DNA of 64,000 nucleotides, from NCBI RefSeq assembly GCF_036046055.1, contig NZ_CP107939.1:3038001-3102000 (forward strand). The letters are read 5' to 3'. Of the stretch, positions 33,241 through 41,728 are shown piece after piece. The notes under the pieces are model-generated. The model made no database searches. It had not been told where the DNA came from and was given only the letters and a program-made list of their open reading frames with translations. Position 1 is the stretch's first letter. Every line of letters begins with the position of its first letter. The position numbers were made by a program, and so were the translations under genes. Origin of the DNA: Nocardia sp. NBC_00403. Its GTDB lineage: Bacteria; Actinomycetota; Actinomycetes; Mycobacteriales; Mycobacteriaceae.

Positions 33241-33256
33241 GGCAGCACGTGCTGCC
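33241..33256. repeat. Perfect 16-bp palindrome
   Basis: GGCAGCAC-GTGCTGCC, 24 bases after the FBP gene stop; could be an operator or a hairpin without loop. Confidence 0.5.
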
Positions 33257-33312
33257 GACCCGAAACGGAGGTAGATGCCATGCGCCGACACTCAGCGGCC
33301 ATGCCACCGGCG

Positions 33313-33351
33313 CACCCCGAGTTCAGCGACACCGCAACCGAACTCGGGGTG
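33313..33351 (+). terminator. Terminator-like hairpin downstream of the FBP gene
   Basis: A 12-bp perfect stem (CACCCCGAGTTC 33313-33324 with 33340-33351), 15-base loop, no T-run. The 33217-33510 interval holds this, the palindrome at 33241 and no gene. Confidence 0.45.
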
Positions 33352-33510
33352 TACAGGGTTCCTCTCCGGTTGAGACGGCCCGGACGATGACCGGACCACC
33401 CCATCCGGAGGGGAACCCCTCGAATCACCGGCCTCGGTATCCGTCGCCGGCACCCCTGCCGACGTGGACTTCGCTCCGGTTCGAATTCCCTGACGTCGAG
33501 CAAGTTGCAT

Positions 33511-34461
33511 TTATTGCAATGGAGGCGCAATGACTTCACGCGGTGACTTGTCGGGGCGCAGCCCGCGCCAGGAGGGGTGTCGGAGTCGGCCGTCGCCGGT
33601 CCATTCGGCGAAGACGACTTCGCCGACGAGTTCGGGCTCCACCCAGACCGCATCTTTGACATCGGCCGCCACGGTGGCCGTTTTGCGTTGCAGGGGTAGA
33701 AGTCTCGTCTGCAGTGCATCGAGCATCGTGTCGGTGAAACCGGTACCGACACCTCCGGCGTAGACCAGCTTTCCGGTGGCGTCGTGAACTCCCATCAGCA
33801 GCGAGCCGATACCTCCTGCGCGGCGACCGGTGCCCGGTCGCCACCCGACGATCACGATTTCTTGATCGTGAACATTCTTGACCTTCGTCCATAATTCGCT
33901 GCGTCGTCCAGAGAGGTAGGGGCTGTCGAGGCGTTTGCAGACGATGCCTTCCAGTCCGCGGCGCTTCGATTCGGCGAGCTCGTCGGCACCGGCGCCGGGC
34001 AGGCGGGGTGGGACCTGCCAGTGCGGGCCGTCGAGGCCGAGCTGTTCCAGCAGCTGCCTGCGCTGCTGGTAGGGCAGGCCGATCAGCGATCGATCACCGA
34101 TGTGCAGTAGGTCGAAGATCAGGTACGTGACCGGGACGGCCTTGGCGAGCGCGTGGATCTTTGCGGGATTGCGCTGGTGCATCCGAGGTTGCAGGGCCTC
34201 GAACGAAGGTCTGCCGTCGGCCGTGAAGGCGACGATTTCGCCATCGACGACGAATCGAGGGGCTGCGGGAGCGATGTCTGCGATCTCGGGCCAGGCTGCG
34301 GTGATGTTCTTGTCGTTGCGCGACATCAGTCGCAGGTCGTCCTCGATGTAGCCGATGGCGCGAATGCCGTCGAATTTGGCTTCGTAGGCCCAGCCCTGTT
34401 CGTCGCTGGGGAGGACACCCGCCATCGCCAGCATCGCCGCGTAGTGCGGCAGTCGTGTCAC
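33511..34461 (-). CDS. ATP-dependent DNA ligase, LigD-ligase type (316 aa)
   Basis: Stand-alone ligase of the non-homologous end-joining type: motif I WAYEAKFDGIRAIG with the adenylated Lys, RFVVDGEIVAF (motif III), LEGIVCKRLDSPY (motif IV) and WTKVKN (motif V). A C-terminal OB-fold has VGTGFTDTMLDAL and the final HPSWRGLRPDKSP block. GTG 34461 (VTRLPHYAAM) gives the usual length and has GAGG upstream; a longer frame to 34662 would overlap the comEA start region. No ku gene is in the window. Confidence 0.9.
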   Translation of the reverse strand: MTRLPHYAAMLAMAGVLPSDEQGWAYEAKFDGIRAIGYIEDDLRLMSRNDKNITAAWPEIADIAPAAPRFVVDGEIVAFTADGRPSFEALQPRMHQRNPAKIHALAKAVPVTYLIFDLLHIGDRSLIGLPYQQRRQLLEQLGLDGPHWQVPPRLPGAGADELAESKRRGLEGIVCKRLDSPYLSGRRSELWTKVKNVHDQEIVIVGWRPGTGRRAGGIGSLLMGVHDATGKLVYAGGVGTGFTDTMLDALQTRLLPLQRKTATVAADVKDAVWVEPELVGEVVFAEWTGDGRLRHPSWRGLRPDKSPREVIAPPLQ

Positions 34462-34647
34462 ACTCGCCTCGCCGACATCGGCCGGTCCCTTCGTGAACTC
34501 GAACGCTGTGCTGGCAACCCTCTGAATAGTACCGACCGGTCTGTCTTCGTCGGTTTCGTTCGCGGCGCGGTTGTCCACAGCCCCGCGGTTATCAACAGAC
34601 CCATCGAATCCGCTGTTCAGCGCGGATCCCAGGAATTCGAATCGCAA

Positions 34648-34653
34648 TACCGT
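34648..34653 (+). promoter_or_regulatory. -10 box for leaderless comEA
   Basis: TACCGT seven bases before ATG 34661; no Shine-Dalgarno site. Confidence 0.4.
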
Positions 34654-34660
34654 CACCGCC

Positions 34661-35941
34661 ATGTCACGACACGACGAACGCCGGCGAGTCCGCCAGCGCC
34701 TCAGCGAACTGACGAGCCGGGTCGGCGCGAGCAGGACAGCCGGGTTCGGGATTCGCGGCGCGGTCGAGCCCACACCGTCATCGAGGGACGGCAGTCATAC
34801 GCGATTGTCGGCGACAGAGATCGCCGCAGCGGCGAGCGAGGGCGAGCTGGTCGGAGAAAACGACCCGGCAGAAGGTCGTGGGCGGCCAAGGGGTATCGCG
34901 CTGCCCGTAGCCCATGGGCGATCGGAAGGCGGCGAGCGGGCACGGGAGACACAGTCCCCAGGTGGAGTGCAGCTATCGAGAAAGGCGCAGCGGGTGGGGC
35001 AGATCGGGCGGGTAGAGGGTGTGCGCGGCGGCGGGCGATGGGATGACGACCGGTTGCCGGCGAGAGAAATGGAGTCGGATGGGTCGGACGGTGAGCCCGG
35101 TGGCGAACACGACCTGGCAGGCGGGGACGGTGAGGTCCGCGTGCCAGGGTGGCTGGCGGAGGCAGGGAGTCGCTCGATGTGGCGGGACCGGATTGTGCCA
35201 GAGCGGTTTCGGGGTGCGCGGTTCGATCCGGGCTGGCGGGGTGTGGTGACTTTGGCCTTGGTCGGGCTGGCGGCGGTGCTCGCGGCGACGGTGGTGGTGT
35301 TGCGGGAACGGCCTGTCGCGCAGCCCGTTCCACCGATGCCCGCGGTACGCACGACGACCGGTGTTCGCGCCTCGGCACAGCTGACCTCGGCGCCGATTGT
35401 GGCTACGCCAGCCGGTGCAGCGGCGGTCTTGCCCGACGGCCCCGAGGGCGTCACCGGCGTCGAACTGGTCGTCAGTGTTGTCGGTCTGGTGCACAACGGC
35501 GGCCTGTTGCGGATACCGAACGGATCTCGAGTGGCTGACGCCATCACGGCGGCGGGCGGTGTGAAAGAAGGCGCCGATCTCAGCGGGCTCAACCTGGCCC
35601 AGCGCTTGCAGGACGGCGATCAGGTGCTGGTCGGCGCCATCGGCCCAAGTCCTGGGCCGATGCAATTGGGCAGCACCACCATCAGCGCCGGCCGCACCGC
35701 TACCCGCCCGGCGCCGCATGTGGGTTCCGCATCGTCATCGTCCACCGCCGCCCGCATAGATCTCAACATCGCGACCGAGTCCGACCTCGACGCGTTGCCC
35801 GGCGTCGGGCCGGTGACCGCCCGCGCAATTATCGCCTGGCGCACCAAGAATGGCCGCTTCACCGATATCGAACAGCTCGGCGAAATAGACGGCATCGGAC
35901 CCGCTCGACTTGCCCGCCTGCGCGGGTTGGTGAAGGTATGA
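34661..35941 (+). CDS. comEA: ComEA-like DNA-binding protein (426 aa)
   Basis: The long charged, disordered N-terminal region (about 180 residues, Arg/Gly/Glu-rich) precedes a transmembrane helix (GVVTLALVGLAAVLAATVVVL). A SLBB domain (VVSVVGLVHNGGLLRIPNGSRV) and a C-terminal helix-hairpin-helix pair (NIATESDLDALPGVGPVTARAI, EIDGIGPARLARLRGL) follow. The HhH domain binds incoming DNA in competent bacteria. It precedes comEC as in Rv2415c-Rv2414c. The N-terminal extension is longer than in mycobacteria. Confidence 0.9.
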   Translation: MSRHDERRRVRQRLSELTSRVGASRTAGFGIRGAVEPTPSSRDGSHTRLSATEIAAAASEGELVGENDPAEGRGRPRGIALPVAHGRSEGGERARETQSPGGVQLSRKAQRVGQIGRVEGVRGGGRWDDDRLPAREMESDGSDGEPGGEHDLAGGDGEVRVPGWLAEAGSRSMWRDRIVPERFRGARFDPGWRGVVTLALVGLAAVLAATVVVLRERPVAQPVPPMPAVRTTTGVRASAQLTSAPIVATPAGAAAVLPDGPEGVTGVELVVSVVGLVHNGGLLRIPNGSRVADAITAAGGVKEGADLSGLNLAQRLQDGDQVLVGAIGPSPGPMQLGSTTISAGRTATRPAPHVGSASSSSTAARIDLNIATESDLDALPGVGPVTARAIIAWRTKNGRFTDIEQLGEIDGIGPARLARLRGLVKV

Positions 35942-36073
35942 GGCTCGAGGGGAGCGAGCCGGTCGGTCGAGCACGGGGATTATGCAGACCCAGGACTACA
36001 GACCGGCAGTGTCCGCCGGTTTCACAACGCGGCGAGAGGCCCTCCGCGGCGGCGCATGAGAGGTGCATGTCCG

Positions 36074-38881
36074 ATGAGTAGCGGGCCTGGGGTAGACCGT
36101 CGACCAGGCGACAGCGACAACCGGGACGAAGATCGGGATGACGAGCCGCAGGTGCTCGATGCGAGGCTGCTGCCTGCGACGCTGTGTTGTTGGGGTGCAA
36201 CGATTGTGGCGGTCACCGGTGGGTGGGTGGTTGGGCTTGTGGTCGCGGCGGGGTTGTCGGTGCTGGCGATCGGGTTGTGGGTGTTGTTGCTGTGGGCGGT
36301 TGCGCACCGCAGTGAACGTTGGCGGGTCGTCGCGGTGGTCGCGCTCGCGGCGGTGTTGCTCGGGATGGGGTTCGCGATTGCGGGGGCGTGGCGGGAGCAT
36401 CGGGTGGCCACGCATCCGTTGCGGACAGCGATCGGTGCGTCGGTGCGGGTTGTGGCGACACCGATCGATGATCCGAAACCGGTGCGCATCAATTCGTTCG
36501 CGGGCGAGCGGCGGTGGACGTTGCGCGCGGAGCTGCGCGAGTACCGGCAGGGTGAGGTGACCGTGCGGACCGGTGGTGTGGTGGTGATTCTGGCTTCGGG
36601 TGTGGAGTGGGCGCAGCTATTGCCCGGCGGGCCGGTCGAATTCCGCGCGCGAATAGATCAGCCGTGGCATCAGGATCTTTCGGTTGTCACGTTGCGGGCA
36701 CTCGGTCGGCCGGTCGTGGTCGGAAGGCTGCCGTGGTGGCAACGCGTGGCCGCCGCGGTGCGTACGGATTTCGCTGCCTCTGCGTCTCGTGCCCTACCTG
36801 CGGATCCAGCCGGACTGCTGCCCGCACTCGTCGTGGGGGATACTTCGGCATTGCCTGAGGACGTGCGGGAAGAGTTCAAAATAGCTGGGCTGCAACATCT
36901 GTGCGTCGTCAGCGGCGCGAACTTCACTATTCTGCTCTCGGTAGTGCTGCTCGTAGTGCGTGCCCTCACCCTCGGTCCACGTCTTGCCGCGACGGTCGCA
37001 GCGGCGGCGTTGCTCATGTTCATTGTGCTGGCGCGGCCGGATCCCAGTGTGTTGCGGGCCGGTGCGATGGGCGCGATCACCTTGTTGGCACTGGTCACCG
37101 GTCGCAGGAAGCAGGCGTTGCCCGCGTTGTGCGCGGCGGTTCTCGGACTGCTTGCGATATGGCCCGAGCTGGCCGTGCGGGCCGGTTTCGCGCTGTCCGT
37201 TGTCGCCACGGCCGGCTTGATACTCCTCGCGCCCAGCTGGGCCGATTGGCTGCGCGCCCGCGGTTGGTGGCGGATGCCTGCCGAAATCGTCGCCGTGTCG
37301 GCAGGCGCGTTCGTGGTGACCACTCCGCTCATGGTCGCGCTGACCGGACAGCTCAGTCTTGTGGCAGTTCTCGCGAATGTTCTTGTCGCACCTGTTGTCG
37401 CGCCGATCACGGTGATCGGCGCAACCGGTGCTGTGTTGTCGTGTATCTGGCAACTGCCCGCCGAATTGGTTCTGCGCTGTGCGGGACCACCGATGTGGTG
37501 GCTGCTGACGATTGCCGAACACGCGGCAGGAATACCCGGCGCGACGATCGACCTTCCCGGTGGCTTGTTCGGCGGCTCGATCACCGCCGCAGTCGTTGCG
37601 GTATTCGTGTGGTCCCTACGGTCGGCCATCGTGCGCCGACTCGCGGCCGCAATATTTCTCGGGATAGCGGCCGTCTTGTTTCCCCTCCGGATCTGGCACC
37701 CATGGTGGCCACCATCCGGCTGGGTACTTGCCGCCTGCGATGTCGGACAGGGAGACGGGCTAGTCCTGTCGATCGGCGATGGTGCCGCGATAGTGATCGA
37801 CGTCGGCCCGGAACCCCGTGCCATCCGCACCTGCCTCGATCGCCTCCATATCACCCGAATCCCCCTGCTTGTCCTGACCCACCCGCACGCCGACCACATC
37901 GGTGGCCTCACCGGCGCACTCGAAGGACGCTCGGTCGCAGCACTGGCCGTCGGCCCCGGCGAACTCCCCGCAGTACCCGGTTCGCGTCACATCGCGGCCA
38001 GCGTCAACGGCGGCACGGGTGATGACACCGATAGTTCAGCGCCTGCGGCCAACTCGCACGTCACCCCCGGTGACCTGTGCGGCTCGATCAGCGACCCGCG
38101 TGCCGCGACCGATGGCCCGCGCGCCTCGCCTAGTGAACGGTGTGCCTCGATCGGCGACCAGTGCGGCATGACGGAGGGCTGCCCACACGCCACAGTCGGC
38201 GACCCATGCAGCGCGACCGACGATCCGCCTCCGAGAACCGCCGGCTCATGCGCCATGACCGGTGATCCGAGTGCGACGACGAGTGGGCCGCGTGCCTCGT
38301 CTGGCGATCCGCACGGTTCGACCAGTAAGCCGCGGGCTCCGACCAGCCACGCGCGTGCCGCAACCAATGGGCCGGTCCAGGTCGCAACCGCTGCCGCGCG
38401 GGCAGGTGTTCCTGTTGTGGAACTGTCGGCGGGATACGTAATGAGCTTCGGCGCAGTCGAATTGATGGTTCTCGCGCCGACAGCATCTCTGCGAGCGTCA
38501 GCGGGCACCGCGGCAGCCGACGACGCCAACGACCGGTCGGTCGTCATCGCCGCCACCACGCCCGCGGGCCGGATCCTGCTGACCGGCGACATCGAGGCTC
38601 CCGCCCAACACCGCCTATTGAACTCCGGAGCCCCGGTCCAGGCCGACATCCTCAAGGTCCCACATCACGGATCACGAACCACCGCAGCGGAATTCTTGGC
38701 CGCCGTCCACCCTCGCCTCGCGATAGTCAGCGTCGGCGCGGACAACACCTTCGGTCACCCGCATCCCGGCTTACTCGCTGACTTGGCACGCGCCGGCAGC
38801 GGCGTGATCCGCACAGACCAGTTGGGCGACGTCGTGATCACCGGTGCAGGATCGAAAATGCAAGTGGTGACATTGCGCTGA
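36074..38881 (+). CDS. comEC: ComEC/Rec2 DNA-uptake channel with repeat insertion (935 aa)
   Basis: Multi-spanning N-terminal part with the competence domain (LPALVVGDTSALPEDVREEF, LQHLCVVSGANFTILL). A C-terminal metallo-beta-lactamase-like domain follows: CDVGQGDGLVLSIGDGAAIVIDVG, LTHPHADHIGG, and LKVPHHGSRTTAAEFLAAV. Between the HxHxDH motif and the rest of this domain lies an unusual segment (about residues 666-767) of heptapeptide repeats rich in Asp, Pro, Cys and Thr. The start with GAGAGG upstream is used; an ATG six codons earlier is possible. A diverged copy of the 3' end lies at 39489-39650. Confidence 0.92.
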   Translation: MSSGPGVDRRPGDSDNRDEDRDDEPQVLDARLLPATLCCWGATIVAVTGGWVVGLVVAAGLSVLAIGLWVLLLWAVAHRSERWRVVAVVALAAVLLGMGFAIAGAWREHRVATHPLRTAIGASVRVVATPIDDPKPVRINSFAGERRWTLRAELREYRQGEVTVRTGGVVVILASGVEWAQLLPGGPVEFRARIDQPWHQDLSVVTLRALGRPVVVGRLPWWQRVAAAVRTDFAASASRALPADPAGLLPALVVGDTSALPEDVREEFKIAGLQHLCVVSGANFTILLSVVLLVVRALTLGPRLAATVAAAALLMFIVLARPDPSVLRAGAMGAITLLALVTGRRKQALPALCAAVLGLLAIWPELAVRAGFALSVVATAGLILLAPSWADWLRARGWWRMPAEIVAVSAGAFVVTTPLMVALTGQLSLVAVLANVLVAPVVAPITVIGATGAVLSCIWQLPAELVLRCAGPPMWWLLTIAEHAAGIPGATIDLPGGLFGGSITAAVVAVFVWSLRSAIVRRLAAAIFLGIAAVLFPLRIWHPWWPPSGWVLAACDVGQGDGLVLSIGDGAAIVIDVGPEPRAIRTCLDRLHITRIPLLVLTHPHADHIGGLTGALEGRSVAALAVGPGELPAVPGSRHIAASVNGGTGDDTDSSAPAANSHVTPGDLCGSISDPRAATDGPRASPSERCASIGDQCGMTEGCPHATVGDPCSATDDPPPRTAGSCAMTGDPSATTSGPRASSGDPHGSTSKPRAPTSHARAATNGPVQVATAAARAGVPVVELSAGYVMSFGAVELMVLAPTASLRASAGTAAADDANDRSVVIAATTPAGRILLTGDIEAPAQHRLLNSGAPVQADILKVPHHGSRTTAAEFLAAVHPRLAIVSVGADNTFGHPHPGLLADLARAGSGVIRTDQLGDVVITGAGSKMQVVTLR
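38069..38373 (+). repeat. 21-bp minisatellite inside comEC
   Basis: About 14 in-frame 21-bp units such as GGCGATCCGCACGGTTCGAC and AGTGGGCCGCGTGCCTCGTC, encoding heptapeptides like GDPSATT, SGPRASS, GDPHGST and SKPRAPT. One extra codon (Val) breaks the register after the sixth unit. Confidence 0.8.
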
Positions 38882-38965
38882 ATTGTGGCTCGGTTCTCTC
38901 CGCCATGGTGGTCGGCAGCCCTCAGCGAATCCAATCGCACTCGGAGACGTTGTCCGGAGATCTTT

Positions 38966-39009
38966 CTGGGCCTTCATCCAGTGCGTTTACGCACTGGATG
39001 AAGGCCCAG
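38966..39009. terminator. 20-bp perfect inverted repeat after comEC
   Basis: Arms 38966-38985 and 38990-39009 are perfectly complementary around a TTTA loop. It lies between comEC and the convergent peptide gene; no T-run follows, so bidirectional termination by stem strength is inferred. Confidence 0.6.
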
Positions 39010-39056
39010 GATGGACTACTTTCGACCCACCTCTGCGGGCTTCTCAGGCGGTGGCC

Positions 39057-39245
39057 TCAGATGCACCAGACGACACTGCCGAGAGGGAAGCACAGTGCGA
39101 TTGAGCCACCGGTGGTTGGAGTGGCCGAGGTCGACGTGGGCTCAGCGGATGGAATCGTGCTGGCCGAAGCGGCGGGAGCTGCGATCACACCCAGCGACAA
39201 AGCCATGGCGGTCGCGGCGAGGATTTTTACGGTTCTGGTAGCCAT
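39057..39245 (-). CDS. Secreted two-cysteine peptide, copy 1 (62 aa)
   Basis: A Sec signal peptide (MATRTVKILAATAMALSLG… ending APAASA) is followed by a short Ser/Thr/Pro linker and the C-terminal 16 residues GSIALCFPLGSVVWCI. Predicted cleavage after ASA leaves about 34 residues with no Lys, Arg or His. Two Cys separated by eight residues could form a disulfide loop. AAGGAAG precedes the ATG. The second copy at 39923 is identical in the last 16 residues despite three third-position base changes, arguing for selection on the protein. No family is recognised; a signal, bacteriocin-like or envelope peptide are possibilities. Confidence 0.75.
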   Translation of the reverse strand: MATRTVKILAATAMALSLGVIAAPAASASTIPSAEPTSTSATPTTGGSIALCFPLGSVVWCI

Positions 39246-39488
39246 TTTGCTTCCTTTGGTTTGGATAAACTTCTTACTTCAATAACTCATCACCCTCCTC
39301 AGTGTGGCCCCGGCAGTCGACGAATGCCAGACTGCGTCAAGAAATACCGCTGACCTCTTTTATCCCCTATAGTCTGGCCGAAGGTGATCACCTGGGTTCG
39401 GTGTATGATCGTTGCGCACTGGAGACCGAAGCTTATTCGGAATGTTGCCGAGCAAACTGAAAAGAAACACTTTCTTCATCCTTTGCTC

Positions 39489-39650
39489 GCACCTCGCGAT
39501 AGTCGGCGTCGGTGTGGACTACGCCTTCGGTCACCCGCGTCCCGGCCTACTCGCCGCTCGGCGCCGTCGGCAGCGGCGTCATCCGCACCGATCAGTCGGC
39601 GACATTGTGATCATCGGTGCAGGATCGAAAGTGCGAGTGGTGACATTGCA
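39489..39650 (+). pseudogene. comEC': Diverged copy of the comEC 3' end
   Basis: Reads LAIVGVGVDYAFGHPRPGLLA, matching the comEC C-terminus LAIVSVGADNTFGHPHPGLLA, and ends with the same GAGSKxxVVTL. A small deletion shifts the frame in the middle. It lacks the rest of comEC. Confidence 0.8.
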
Positions 39651-39682
39651 ATCGGTCAGATCTCCTTAGTAACGAGGAGGCG

Positions 39683-39790
39683 GCTCGGCATGCGGGAGCA
39701 ACGAAGAAAGCTCAGCATGTGGGAGCAACGAGGAGGTAGCTCGGCATGCCGGAGCAACGTGAATGCGGCTCAGCATGCGGGGCTGAGCAT
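39683..39790 (+). repeat. Four imperfect 27-29-bp tandem repeats
   Basis: Units begin at 39683, 39710, 39739 and 39768 with GCTC(G/A)GCATG followed by G/C-rich sequence and GAGCAACG; the last is shorter. Confidence 0.65.
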
Positions 39791-39922
39791 TCGGGTATCA
39801 CAACCGCAGACCACAGCCGAAACGATAGCTGGACCAGCAAAAACGGCGAAGTTGTGCGCCGAAGTGCATATGCGGAGATGATCGCATCAGCCCCGCCTCT
39901 GCGGGCTTCTCAGGCGGTGGCC

Positions 39923-40108
39923 TCAGATGCACCAGACGACACTGCCGAGGGGGAAGCACAGCGCGATTGATCCATCCGTGGGTGTGGCCGAGGTCGACGT
40001 GGGCTCAGCGGATGGAACCGTGCCGGCTGATGCCGCGGGAGCGGCGATGACACCCAGGGACAAGGCCATGGCGGTTGCGGCGAATATTTTGATGGTTTTG
40101 GTAGACAT
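39923..40108 (-). CDS. Secreted two-cysteine peptide, copy 2 (61 aa)
   Basis: Same architecture as copy 1: signal peptide MSTKTIKIFAATAMALSLG…, APAASA cleavage site, linker TVPSAEPTSTSATPTD and the identical C-terminus GSIALCFPLGSVVWCI. AAGGACG lies four bases before ATG 40108; a longer frame to 40156 has no better site. The signal-region changes are conservative (V/I, R/K, L/F). About 230 bases upstream are also duplicated, so both genes probably respond to the same regulator. Confidence 0.75.
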   Translation of the reverse strand: MSTKTIKIFAATAMALSLGVIAAPAASAGTVPSAEPTSTSATPTDGSIALCFPLGSVVWCI

Positions 40109-40602
40109 TTTGCGTCCTTCGGTGTGGATATATTTCCGACTGTAATAACTCATCACCCCTCTTCAGTCTTCACCCAGCCGATGACGAATGCCAGCCGGGG
40201 AAAGAGATACCGTTGACCTCTTTTATCCCCCGAAAACCGGCCGAAGGTGACTACCTGAGTCCGGCCTTGATCGTTGCGCATTGGATACCGAAACTTGCTC
40301 ATAATGTTTCTGAGCAAAACTGAAAAGAAACACGGTCGGCTCGGCTGGCGTCTACCCGCGTCTCGCGATAGCCGACAATCGCTGGACCGGCCACTACACC
40401 AAAGTTGCGAGCTGGCGTGCTGACAATCTGACGGACAGCTTGGATCAGAGGCATGTGTGACAAACGTCGGGGGGTTGATCGGGTGTTGCTCGTCTGGGCC
40501 CGGGCTGCTCTCTTTTGCCGTCGGTGTCGGCAGCTCTGGCCGGGACAGCGCGCAGCGTGGTCATGGCAAAAGCTGTCGGTGGCGGACCGTAGGATCGGGC
40601 CC
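40109..40602. other. Duplicated upstream region of peptide 2 and spacer
   Basis: The first 230 bases repeat the region upstream of peptide 1. At 40354-40415 a short comEC-like stretch (CGCGTCTCGCGATAG) and a block matching 39812-39870 mark a third, partial copy. 40416-40589 shows nothing; TAGGAT at 40590-40595 is a likely -10 box. Confidence 0.6.
40590..40595 (+). promoter_or_regulatory. -10 box upstream of the holA leader repeats
   Basis: TAGGAT ends seven bases before GTG 40603, the first repeat-borne start codon; leaderless-type spacing. Confidence 0.45.
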
Positions 40603-40683
40603 GTGAGCGAGCGCGGCGAGCCAATCAGGGACATGGCGCCTTCGGGTGCGCTGGAGCCGAGTGCCGGCGAGGTGCGGTCATGA
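40603..40683 (+). CDS. Micro-ORF 1 in the holA leader (26 aa)
   Basis: GTG AGC GAG CGC … TCA TGA, encoding [15 protein letters not shown]… and ending with a 4-base ATGA overlap to the next micro-ORF. It is the first of two 77-bp repeat units. The TAGGAT box is seven bases upstream. Whether a functional peptide or just a coupling device is made is unknown. Confidence 0.4.
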   Translation: MSERGEPIRDMAPSGALEPSAGEVRS

Positions 40684-40756
40684 GCGAGTGCAGCGAGCGG
40701 ATCATGCCGCGGTCGGTTGCCCGCACCAGGGAGCTCAGCGTCAGCGGGGTGCGGTC
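40603..40756 (+). repeat. Two 77-bp imperfect tandem repeats leading into holA
   Basis: Units 40603-40679 and 40680-40756 each start (G/A)TGAGCGAG and end GGTGCGGTC. A third unit start at 40757 is the holA start codon itself (GTGAGCGAGCGCGC). Confidence 0.75.
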
Positions 40757-40760
40757 GTGA
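40680..40760 (+). CDS. Micro-ORF 2 in the holA leader (26 aa)
   Basis: ATG AGC GAG TGC … TCG TGA, encoding [17 protein letters not shown]…. Its stop overlaps the holA GTG by four bases (GTGA), so ribosomes could pass from micro-ORF 1 to micro-ORF 2 to holA by termination-reinitiation. Confidence 0.4.
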   Translation: MSECSERIMPRSVARTRELSVSGVRS

Positions 40761-41728
40761 GCGAGCGCGCTGCGGCGGTGCACTTGGTTCTCGGCGAAGA
40801 AGAGTTGTTGATCGAGCGGGCGGTCGCGCAGATCGCTGCGCAGGTTCGGGCGGGTGCGCCGGATGGTGACGCGGTGCCGGTTGATCGGTTGCGGGCGGGG
40901 GATGCCAGCACTGCTGAGCTGGCCGAGTTGTTGAGCCCCTCGTTGTTCGCCGAGGAGCGGTTGATCGTGTTGGAGTCGGCGGCCGAGGCGGGGAAAGATG
41001 CCGTCGCGGTGATCACCGAGGCCGCCGAGGATCCGCCCGAGGGTGCGGTGCTGGTGGTGTTGCATTCGGGAGGCGGCCGGGCCAAGGCGCTGGCGCCTGC
41101 GCTGCAGAAGATGGGCGCCGAGGTGCACAACTGCGCCAAGCTGACCAAGGCGACCGAGCGGGTCGAATTCGTGCGCAACGAGTTCCGGGCCGCGGGGGTG
41201 CGGGTGTCGGGCGAGGTTGTGCAGGTGATGTTGGAGGCGGTCGGTTCGGAGCTGCGTGAGCTCGCCGCCGCGTGTTCGCAGCTTGCCGCCGACACCGGCG
41301 GCAAGATCGACGTCGCGGCCGTTCGCCGCTATTACTCCGGGAAAGCGGAGGTTTCCGGCTTCGACGTCGCCGAGTTGGCCGTCGCGGGCGACCGTCCCGG
41401 CGCGATGGAAGCACTGCGCTGGGCCAATGATCGCGGCGTCCCGCATGTCCTCCTCGCCGACGCACTCGCCGACTCCGTACACACCATCGCCCGTGTCGGC
41501 TCCGCGGGTCGCGGCGACCCCTTCAAGCTGGCCCAACAGCTGGGCATGCCCCCATGGAAAGTGAAGAAAGCCCAAGCCCAGGCCCGCGGCTGGAGCTCGG
41601 CAACCATCGGCTCCGCCCTCCAAGTGGTCGCCACCCTGAACGCCGACGTCAAGGGTGGCGCCGCCGACCCCGACTACGCCCTGGAACACGCTCTCACCCG
41701 GATCCTGGACCTGCACTCCGCAGGTTGA
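40757..41728 (+). CDS. holA: DNA polymerase III delta subunit (323 aa)
   Basis: Loads the sliding clamp as part of the clamp loader. Sequence features: [48 protein letters not shown], and the collar domain ending [27 protein letters not shown]. Order comEA-comEC-holA matches Rv2415c-Rv2413c. The GTG start lies in a 77-bp repeat array, so its first residues (VSER) may derive from the repeat. Confidence 0.93.
   Translation: MSERAAAVHLVLGEEELLIERAVAQIAAQVRAGAPDGDAVPVDRLRAGDASTAELAELLSPSLFAEERLIVLESAAEAGKDAVAVITEAAEDPPEGAVLVVLHSGGGRAKALAPALQKMGAEVHNCAKLTKATERVEFVRNEFRAAGVRVSGEVVQVMLEAVGSELRELAAACSQLAADTGGKIDVAAVRRYYSGKAEVSGFDVAELAVAGDRPGAMEALRWANDRGVPHVLLADALADSVHTIARVGSAGRGDPFKLAQQLGMPPWKVKKAQAQARGWSSATIGSALQVVATLNADVKGGAADPDYALEHALTRILDLHSAG

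Larger units (their letters stand above)
39246..39922. other. Duplicated segment between the two peptide genes
   Basis: Contains the upstream region of peptide 1, much of which is repeated upstream of peptide 2 (conserved block at 39341-39400 and 40206-40260). It also holds a comEC 3'-end copy (39489-39650), four 27-29-bp repeats (39683-39790) and a short block (39812-39870) that recurs at 40370-40415. Confidence 0.7.
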
